Assembly (NCBI GenBank): GCA_937996605.1
Contig: CALKVB010000315.1
Coordinates: 1 to 13,051 of the forward strand
Length of the DNA: 13,051 nt
Source: an uncultured Oxalobacteraceae bacterium
GTDB lineage: Bacteria; Pseudomonadota; Gammaproteobacteria; Burkholderiales; Burkholderiaceae_D
Direction: 5' to 3'
In this document: positions 8,223-13,051 of the stretch, piece by piece
How the letters are laid out: the number at the start of each line of letters is the position of its first letter
Position numbering within the stretch: position 1 is the first letter of the stretch
The notes under the pieces: model-generated
Told to the model about the DNA's origin: nothing
What the model saw: the letters and a program-made list of their open reading frames with translations, nothing else
Databases searched by the model: none
Translations under genes and position numbers: made by a program

Positions 8223-8278
8223 CCTAGAATAATATTTCGAGAAATGCTAGTTTCATCGAATAAAAAAACAATTCTAGG
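8223..8278. other. Three-tier imperfect hairpin of unknown function
   Basis: The outer arms CCTAGAAT (8223-8230) and ATTCTAGG (8271-8278) pair perfectly. Inside, 8233-8240 pairs with 8256-8262 (TATTTCGA with TCGAATA, one bulged T). Inside that, GAAA (8241-8244) pairs with TTTC (8251-8254) around a TGCTAG loop, with one bulged A at 8255. Together this is about 19 base pairs in 56 nt. No T-run suited to termination follows. It could be part of a small RNA, a processing site or a protein-binding dyad; I recognise no family. Confidence 0.45.
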
Positions 8279-8396
8279 TTATCGCGAAAATTAATCAAAT
8301 TGCAATCACCTCTTCGCTGGCGTGAAGGCTTAAGTGGTATCTGTTTGGTACTATATTTTCACTGTTGTTTTTCAAACTTTTGCAACAATCGCTGGC

Positions 8397-8426
8397 TTGA
8401 CACTGCAATGCCGCAAATGTTCTCAT
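8397..8426 (+). promoter_or_regulatory. Possible sigma70 promoter for the TonB receptor gene
   Basis: A perfect -35 hexamer TTGACA at 8397-8402 is followed, after 18 bp, by TCTCAT at 8421-8426, a 4/6 match to the -10 consensus. Transcription from here would give a 5' leader of roughly 230 nt that includes the 8485-8531 hairpin. The weak -10 leaves this tentative. Confidence 0.35.
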
Positions 8427-8484
8427 TCGGGGTGAATGTTTTTTCAGGGCAAATTAGATAACACTTTAGGCCGCTATCGCCCCA

Positions 8485-8531
8485 CCTTTGGAAAGCTTTT
8501 TGGGAGTCGAACTCCTGGATTTTTCGAAAGG
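8485..8531 (+). other. 47-nt hairpin in the presumed leader of the TonB receptor mRNA
   Basis: Outer stem: CCTTTGGAAA (8485-8494) pairs with TTTCGAAAGG (8522-8531), nine of ten matched, extended by a G-T wobble. Inner stem: GGAGT (8503-8507) and ACTCC (8511-8515) close a CGA triloop, extended downward by wobble and A-T pairs to 8499/8519. Only a small internal loop (8496-8498 against 8520) separates the two. The hairpin ends 133 nt before the start codon and is not followed by a T-run, so it looks like a leader structure or attenuator part rather than a terminator. Confidence 0.5.
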
Positions 8532-8576
8532 CTTAAGTAGCAAACATTGATGTTATCGAAGTTCTGGTTCCCGCAA

Positions 8577-8590
8577 GGAAATGCATTTCC
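8577..8590. repeat. Perfect 14-bp palindrome upstream of the TonB receptor gene
   Basis: GGAAATGCATTTCC is its own reverse complement and lies 74 bp before the receptor start codon. A site this symmetric is typical of a dimeric regulator operator; which protein would bind is unknown. Confidence 0.4.
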
Positions 8591-8651
8591 GAATATGTTT
8601 TTAAGAAAATACAAGAAATTTTTTAAAAGCTAATTTTGTTGTTAAATCACT

Positions 8652-8659
8652 GGAGGAAG
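8652..8659 (+). promoter_or_regulatory. Strong ribosome binding site of the TonB receptor gene
   Basis: GGAGGAAG, with GGAGG ending 8 nt before the ATG at 8665. It is the best Shine-Dalgarno in the window and, together with the biased codons of the gene, points to high translation. It fixes the start codon. Confidence 0.9.
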
Positions 8660-8664
8660 TCAAC

Positions 8665-11505
8665 ATGGTAGAAAAAATCTTATCCCGATCAGTGCGCCTA
8701 ATGTTTGCAAGCGGCGTCGTGATGGGTGTGGGCGCAATCGCACAACCAGCGTTCGCACAAGATGCAGCACCACAACGTATCGAAATTACAGGTTCTTCTA
8801 TTAAGCGTATCGCTGTAGAAGGTGCATTGCCTGTTCAAACTTTGTCTAAATCACAAATCGAACAAACTGGCGCAACTACAGCAGCTGATTTGATCGCAAC
8901 TTTGCCATCTATGCAAGGTTTCGTGACATCTTCCACATCCATTAACGGTGGCGGCGGCGGTACACAAACTGCATCTATCCACGGTATTGGTGACGGCTAC
9001 ACTTTGGTCTTGTTGAATGGTCGTCGTATCGCTCCATTTACAACAGGCGCGACAGTCAACTTGGCAAACATTCCTTTGTCCGCTGTTGAACGCGTAGAAA
9101 TCTTGACTGACGGTGCTTCTGCATTGTACGGCTCTGACGCGATTGCAGGTGTTGTGAACTTCGTATTGAAGAAAAATCAAAAAGACTTCAACGTTGAATT
9201 CACATACAGCACACCACAACAGTCTTCTAAAGGCAAAACAACAAACTTCGCAGTTTCTAAAGGCTTCGGCGACCTGAACACTGACGGTTACAACGTATTA
9301 TTGGCTTACAGCCATGACGAACAAGCTGAATTGAATGCATCTGACCGTGCATTCTCCAAATTGGGTGGTGTTACACCATTCAACGAAGGCGGCAAACAGT
9401 ACGTTATGACGATGTATTCAAGTAACTCTATTCCAGCAAATATCAACGTTCGCCGTAGCGATGGTGCTAACGTAAGCTTCAACCCATACAAAGTATTGAA
9501 CAACGGCGCATGCCCAGCAGAGAATACTTTCCCAGGTGGTAACCGCTGCTTCTTCAACTATGGCGCAACTGTACAGTTATTGCCAGAATTAAAGCGCGAC
9601 AGCTTGTTCGGTTCCGTCAACGTGAACATCAACGACAACTTGAAGTTCTTCGCTGAAGGCATGGGCACTAAGTTCACAAGCACAGCACGTTTTGCTCCTC
9701 CTGCACAACCATTGACAGTGGACATCAACAGCGCATTGTGGAAAAACTCTGTTGTTCCTGCTTACACAAAATTGGGCTTGGATCCAACTAAAGTAACAGC
9801 AGCAACAATGACTTTGCGTTTAGTTGATGCAGGCGGCCGTACTGACGGTTGGGCAACTGAATCCAAACATTTGGCAACAGGTTTTGAAGGTAACGCAATG
9901 GGCTGGGATTACACAGCTTCTTATGTTTACTCTGAAAACAAAGCAATCGACAATGCTGTAGCAGGTTACACATCTGGCGAAAAATTAGCAGCTTTGATCA
10001 AAGCTGGTACATGGAACCCATTTGCATTGCCAACAGCGGCATCTAAAGCAGCCCTGGCGCCAGCCGTGTTGAAACAAGTTTTGGACGTATCTAAGTCTTC
10101 TATCGACGTCATCAATTTGCGCGGTTCTCGTGAAATCTTCAAGTTGGCTGGCGGTAACGCAAGCTTGGGCTTGGGTATCGATGCGATGACGCAAAAATAC
10201 GTAGACAATCCATCTCAAATCGCTCAAGGTCCTAACAAGCAACAACCAAGCTGGACTGATACCAACGTTGGTGGCGGCACAGGTGCATTGCCAGTTGACA
10301 GTAAGCGTAACAGCTTCGGTGGCTTCGCAGAATTGTACATGCCAGTTCAAAAGAACTTGGACGTAACTGCTGCTGCACGTTATGACAGCTACGACGCTGT
10401 GAAAAATGCGAAAAACTTTGATGACCAAGGTAACTTGAAATCACCAGCAACTCAAGGTGAAAAAGCAAGCTCTGGTACATACAAGATTTCTGCTGCGTTC
10501 CGTCCAACTGACACAGCATTGATCCGCGGTTCTTATGGTACAGGCTTCAAAGCACCAACAATGTCCTCGATTACTTCACCAATCGTGAACGGTGGTTCTT
10601 CGAACTTCTTCCCATGCCCAATCAAATCTGGCCCATTGTTGCCTTTGTGTAACGGCACTGCAGAGTACAACTTGTTGACAGGCGGTAACTCTACAACTGG
10701 TTCTACAGCGTTGAAACCAGAAAAATCGACACAATGGTCTGTTGGTTTCCGCGTTGAACCAGTACCAAGCGTTTCTGTTGGTTTCGACTTGTGGAACGTG
10801 AAGTTGAAAGATCAGATCGCGACTTTGTCTCAATCTGAAGTGTTCTTGAACCCAGCGAAATACGCGAACTTGTTCTCTGCTTACTACGATCCAATCGTAG
10901 GTGGCAACGTATTGGCTGCTACTTTGACACCATTCAACTTGGCTTCTTCTCAATACCAAGGTGTAGATTGGGATCACTCCTACCGTATGGCTACTTCCAT
11001 GGGTAAAGTGACTTTCAACTGGACAGGTACATACATGTTGAAAGCTGACTCTGAGTCTGGTATCGCTGGTGATCCAGTTGAAAAATCTGTCGGTCGCTTC
11101 GACAAATACAACAGCGTAACTTTCCGTGTGATTTCTCGTTTGTCTACAATCTGGAAACCATCTGATCGTTACACTCACTCTTTGACTTTAGGTTACCACT
11201 CAAGCTACAAAGATCAAGTGATTACAGCTGATGACGGTTCTACAGCGATCCGCAATGCAGATGGTTCTGCTGGTGACAACGTTGATTTGACACGTACAGT
11301 GAAGGCTTACTACACATTCGACTTCCAATCTAAAGTTAATGTGTCTAAGAACTTGACTATCACTGGCGGTATCAAAAACTTGTTCAACCAAGATCCACCA
11401 TTCTCACAACGTAATGCTGGTGGCGGTAACCAATTGGGTTACGATGGTCGCTACACAGATCCATTGGGTCGTCAGTTCTACGTAGTGGGTAACTTGAAGT
11501 TCTAA
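8665..11505 (+). CDS. TonB-dependent outer-membrane receptor
   Basis: 946 aa. The signal peptide ends at about A31 (PAFA, cleaved before QD). A short QRIEITGS segment (37-44) matches the N-terminal box seen in many proteobacterial receptors of this style. The plug domain is about 55-170 and includes VLLNGRRIAPF (115-125), SAVERVEILTDGASALYGSDAIAGVVNFVLK (139-169). The rest is a beta barrel rich in alternating hydrophobic strands, with RGSYGTGFKAPTMS and ITGGIKNLFNQDPPFS as in receptor barrels, ending in YVVGNLKF with the terminal Phe needed for barrel assembly. Closely spaced cysteine pairs C283/C295 and C651/C662 probably make loop disulfides. This size class imports sugars, peptides, siderophores or amino acids by TonB energy; the substrate cannot be told. 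Codon use is strikingly biased (Leu almost always TTG), unlike the neighbours, which suggests very high expression. A long structured leader precedes it and a strong terminator follows. Confidence 0.95.
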   Translation: MVEKILSRSVRLMFASGVVMGVGAIAQPAFAQDAAPQRIEITGSSIKRIAVEGALPVQTLSKSQIEQTGATTAADLIATLPSMQGFVTSSTSINGGGGGTQTASIHGIGDGYTLVLLNGRRIAPFTTGATVNLANIPLSAVERVEILTDGASALYGSDAIAGVVNFVLKKNQKDFNVEFTYSTPQQSSKGKTTNFAVSKGFGDLNTDGYNVLLAYSHDEQAELNASDRAFSKLGGVTPFNEGGKQYVMTMYSSNSIPANINVRRSDGANVSFNPYKVLNNGACPAENTFPGGNRCFFNYGATVQLLPELKRDSLFGSVNVNINDNLKFFAEGMGTKFTSTARFAPPAQPLTVDINSALWKNSVVPAYTKLGLDPTKVTAATMTLRLVDAGGRTDGWATESKHLATGFEGNAMGWDYTASYVYSENKAIDNAVAGYTSGEKLAALIKAGTWNPFALPTAASKAALAPAVLKQVLDVSKSSIDVINLRGSREIFKLAGGNASLGLGIDAMTQKYVDNPSQIAQGPNKQQPSWTDTNVGGGTGALPVDSKRNSFGGFAELYMPVQKNLDVTAAARYDSYDAVKNAKNFDDQGNLKSPATQGEKASSGTYKISAAFRPTDTALIRGSYGTGFKAPTMSSITSPIVNGGSSNFFPCPIKSGPLLPLCNGTAEYNLLTGGNSTTGSTALKPEKSTQWSVGFRVEPVPSVSVGFDLWNVKLKDQIATLSQSEVFLNPAKYANLFSAYYDPIVGGNVLAATLTPFNLASSQYQGVDWDHSYRMATSMGKVTFNWTGTYMLKADSESGIAGDPVEKSVGRFDKYNSVTFRVISRLSTIWKPSDRYTHSLTLGYHSSYKDQVITADDGSTAIRNADGSAGDNVDLTRTVKAYYTFDFQSKVNVSKNLTITGGIKNLFNQDPPFSQRNAGGGNQLGYDGRYTDPLGRQFYVVGNLKF

Positions 11506-11555
11506 TTTTTGAAGTTTAAAAATTGAACTATTAAGTTGTAGAACTTATGCAGCAC

Positions 11556-11590
11556 AAAAAAGACCTCAAGTCGCCTTGAGGTCTTTTTTT
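11556..11590 (+). terminator. Intrinsic terminator after the TonB receptor gene
   Basis: A perfect 15-bp stem (11556-11570 with 11575-11589), with core GACCTCAAG / CTTGAGGTC, closes a TCGC tetraloop and runs into a T-tract. It lies about 50 bp after the receptor stop. The A-run on the 5' arm would give it some activity on the opposite strand too. It isolates the receptor transcript from the peptidase gene. Confidence 0.95.
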
Positions 11591-11725
11591 TATTTTCTAA
11601 CTAGCTAAAAGCCTTGCCTCGGCTGCATACTTACAGGAACTACTGAGCTGCACAGCTGTCAAATTCCAGATGCAAAAAACCGAATCGCCCACCTAATTTG
11701 GGGTAGGCTTTCAGTTCCAAGCTAA

Positions 11726-11751
11726 CTAGACTGATGCAGAACATCAGCTAG
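11726..11751 (+). other. Hairpin in the M13 peptidase leader
   Basis: CTGATG (11731-11736) and CATCAG (11742-11747) pair around a CAGAA loop. The stem continues with CTAG (11726-11729) against CTAG (11748-11751) with one bulged A, giving ten base pairs. It ends 60 nt before the start codon and has no T-run, so it could be a regulator dyad or an RNA structure. Confidence 0.4.
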
Positions 11752-11800
11752 TGTGCATTGATGTCGTACTGCGACACAAACCAAAAATCTAAATAAGTGA

Positions 11801-11807
11801 AAGAGGA
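11801..11807 (+). promoter_or_regulatory. Ribosome binding site of the M13 peptidase gene
   Basis: AAGAGGA precedes the ATG at 11812 by 4 nt. It selects this ATG as the start and the frame that encodes a signal peptide. Confidence 0.75.
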
Positions 11808-11811
11808 CACT

Positions 11812-13051
11812 ATGCGACCAGCATTTTTACGCAATACGCTTAGCCTGATGATCTCAGGTATTTTTATCGCCAGCACAGCAAGCCCCATCGTCGCCATTGC
11901 GGCAGAAAAGGAAATGCAAGCAACGAAAACCACGGCTAGCAAGAAAACAGCGAAAAAACTTGGCTCAGGTATTGAACTTCAATGGATCGACAAGAACGTT
12001 CGCCCACAGGATGATTTCTTCCGTTACACTGCTGGCAAATGGCTGGAAACAGCACAGATTCCCGCAGATAAAGGTCGCACTGGCTCCTTCGATGCTTTAG
12101 CAGAATTAGCACTGAATCAAAGCCGAGACATCATTCAAGAATTGGCGCAACGCAAAGACTTGAAAGCAGGTAGTAACCAGCAGAAAATCGCGGATATGTA
12201 CAGCAGCTTCATGGACGAAGCAAAAATTGAAGCTGCAGATATCCAGCCACTTCAATCCGACTTCGCACTTTTTGACAAACTAAAAGAGAAAGCACAATTG
12301 CCGTTGGCTATGGCTCACTTGGCACGTCTCGGGGTAGGCATGCCTATCGGTGCGGGGGTGACACAGGATGCGAAAGACTCGTCTAAATACGCAGTATCAG
12401 TCGGCCAAGGCGGCTTAAGCCTGCCTGATCGCGAATACTATCTCAAACTCGATGATGCTAAGTTCAAAGCAGTACGCGAAGCTTACTTGGTCCATTTGGA
12501 AAAGATGCTCAGCATGGGTGGCATAGAAAATCCTGCTCAAGGTGCTGCAGCTATCTTGGCCTTAGAAACCGAAATTGCCAAAATCCAATGGAGCAATGTC
12601 GAAAATCGTAACCCAGTCAAAACCTACAACAAAGTAGAAATCACGAAACTGAGCGAATTGCTCGGTAATTTTGATTGGAATACCTATTTTGCGGCGAATG
12701 GTACAGGCGGTAAGGTTGACTACGTCATCGTCCGACAACCTAGCTATTTGACAGGTTTCGCAAAATTGATTGATGAAACTCCGATTAACGTTTGGCAAAC
12801 CTATTTCAAATGGCGCTTATTGAATGCCTATGCGCCATTGCTGAGCAAACGTTTTGTCGACCAAGACTTCAACTTTTCTAGCGTGACTTTACGTGGTATC
12901 CCAGAGAACCAGCCACGTTGGAAACGTGGCGTCGCACGCGTTGAGGAAAGTTTATCGGAAGCCTTGGGCCAACTCTTTGTCGAGAAACACTTCCCTGCAT
13001 CGAGCAAAGCGCGTATGCAAGAATTGGTCAACAATCTCTTACTCGCCTATA
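11812..13051 (+). CDS. Secreted M13-family zinc metallopeptidase (neprilysin/PepO type), 3' end outside the window
   Basis: 413 codons are visible, open to the last base. These enzymes cleave small peptides, in the periplasm or outside the cell. The N-terminus (MRPAFLRNTLSLMISGIFIA...) is a signal peptide, with likely cleavage around A30-A31 and no lipobox cysteine. A Lys/Thr-rich linker follows (32-50). The M13 N-terminal domain then begins with IDKNVRPQDDFFRYTAGKW (59-77), a family hallmark, and contains LSLPDREYYL (202-211), a second conserved M13 motif. Full-length members have about 650-720 residues; the HExxH and ExxxD zinc motifs lie in the unseen C-terminal part, so activity cannot be judged. 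Start: ATG with AAGAGGA just upstream. It is separated from the receptor by a strong terminator, so it has its own transcript. Family call firm; substrate unknown. Confidence 0.93.
   Translation, partial: MRPAFLRNTLSLMISGIFIASTASPIVAIAAEKEMQATKTTASKKTAKKLGSGIELQWIDKNVRPQDDFFRYTAGKWLETAQIPADKGRTGSFDALAELALNQSRDIIQELAQRKDLKAGSNQQKIADMYSSFMDEAKIEAADIQPLQSDFALFDKLKEKAQLPLAMAHLARLGVGMPIGAGVTQDAKDSSKYAVSVGQGGLSLPDREYYLKLDDAKFKAVREAYLVHLEKMLSMGGIENPAQGAAAILALETEIAKIQWSNVENRNPVKTYNKVEITKLSELLGNFDWNTYFAANGTGGKVDYVIVRQPSYLTGFAKLIDETPINVWQTYFKWRLLNAYAPLLSKRFVDQDFNFSSVTLRGIPENQPRWKRGVARVEESLSEALGQLFVEKHFPASSKARMQELVNNLLLAY

Larger units (their letters stand above)
7800..8664. other. Long non-coding, AT-rich region between kynA and the TonB receptor gene
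   Basis: 865 bp with no credible gene on either strand; the longest tidy open frame noticed (ATG at 8409, 17 codons) has no ribosome site. It holds a repeated TACTCTCGAGA element (7891 and 7956), a 13-bp dyad AAACGC-G-GCGTTT (7984-7996), a TTGTTG/CAACAA hairpin (8053-8075), an A-run/T-run dyad near 8085-8101, two long hairpins (8223-8278, 8485-8531), an 11-bp direct repeat AAGGCTTAAGT (8325-8335, 8528-8538), a possible promoter (8397-8426) and a 14-bp palindrome (8577-8590). It is unusually long for a simple promoter region and probably contains a regulated, structured leader for the receptor or a small RNA. Confidence 0.6.
11591..11811. promoter_or_regulatory. Leader/promoter region of the M13 peptidase gene
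   Basis: 221 bp between the receptor terminator and the peptidase start. No coding content is seen. It contains an imperfect stem GCCCACC/GGTAGGC (11687-11708, one mismatch) and a better hairpin at 11726-11751. No convincing -35/-10 pair was found. Confidence 0.5.

Noticed and set aside
8223..8278. Considered as an integron attC site or IS200/IS605 end
   Set aside because: No GTTRRRY/RYYYAAC core sites, no integrase or transposase gene, and no second copy in the window.
8409..8462. Possible 17-codon leader peptide upstream of the TonB receptor
   Set aside because: No Shine-Dalgarno, and the ATG would lie inside the candidate promoter spacer; no run of repeated codons typical of attenuation peptides.
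8500..8520. tRNA T-arm-like sequence (GAGTTCGACTC on the minus strand)
   Set aside because: The five-base T stem does not pair around a seven-base loop and there is no acceptor, anticodon or D arm nearby. The segment is better explained as the inner stem of the long hairpin.
10576..11178. 200-codon minus-strand open frame opposite the TonB receptor
   Set aside because: Antisense shadow created by the receptor's biased codons; Cys/Trp/Arg/His-rich and unlike any protein family.

Overview
The window (about 47% G+C by eye, not computed) looks like a chromosomal segment of a Gram-negative betaproteobacterium. Oxalobacteraceae, for example an Undibacterium-like genus, is my best guess. The reasons are the TonB receptor style (QRIEITGS box after the signal peptide), an Lrp-regulator/kynU/kynA arrangement, and a phosphocholine-type phospholipase C. 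The genus is inference from style, not a database match. I see no mobile element, CRISPR array, rRNA or tRNA.

Layout. (1) 2-2077 +, a phosphocholine-preferring phospholipase C whose 5' end lies outside the window. (2) 2087-4606 -, a membrane sensor histidine kinase converging on it with 9 bp between them. (3) 4903-5382 -, an Lrp/AsnC regulator, probably KynR. It is divergent across a 244-bp regulatory gap from (4) kynU (kynureninase, 5627-6892 +) and (5) kynA (tryptophan 2,3-dioxygenase, 6921-7799 +). (6) 7800-8664 is an 865-bp AT-rich non-coding stretch with palindromes and two long imperfect hairpins. (7) 8665-11505 + is a large TonB-dependent outer-membrane receptor with highly biased codons, closed by a strong intrinsic terminator. 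(8) 11812-13051 + is the N-terminal part of a secreted M13 (neprilysin/PepO-type) metallopeptidase that runs off the window end.

How the genes fit together. KynA opens the indole ring of tryptophan to N-formylkynurenine, and KynU cleaves kynurenine to anthranilate and alanine. The formamidase step between them (kynB) is not encoded here. The receptor and the M13 peptidase could supply peptides or amino acids, but that link rests only on proximity. The phospholipase and the kinase look like independent neighbours.

The least explained part is the 865-bp leader region of the receptor. It has a 47-nt hairpin at 8485-8531, a three-tier hairpin at 8223-8278, a 14-bp palindrome at 8577-8590 and a repeated TACTCTCGAGA element. 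None of these corresponds to a family I can name. The kynR/kynU gap also holds two inverted repeats of identical geometry (7-bp arms, 13-nt gap).
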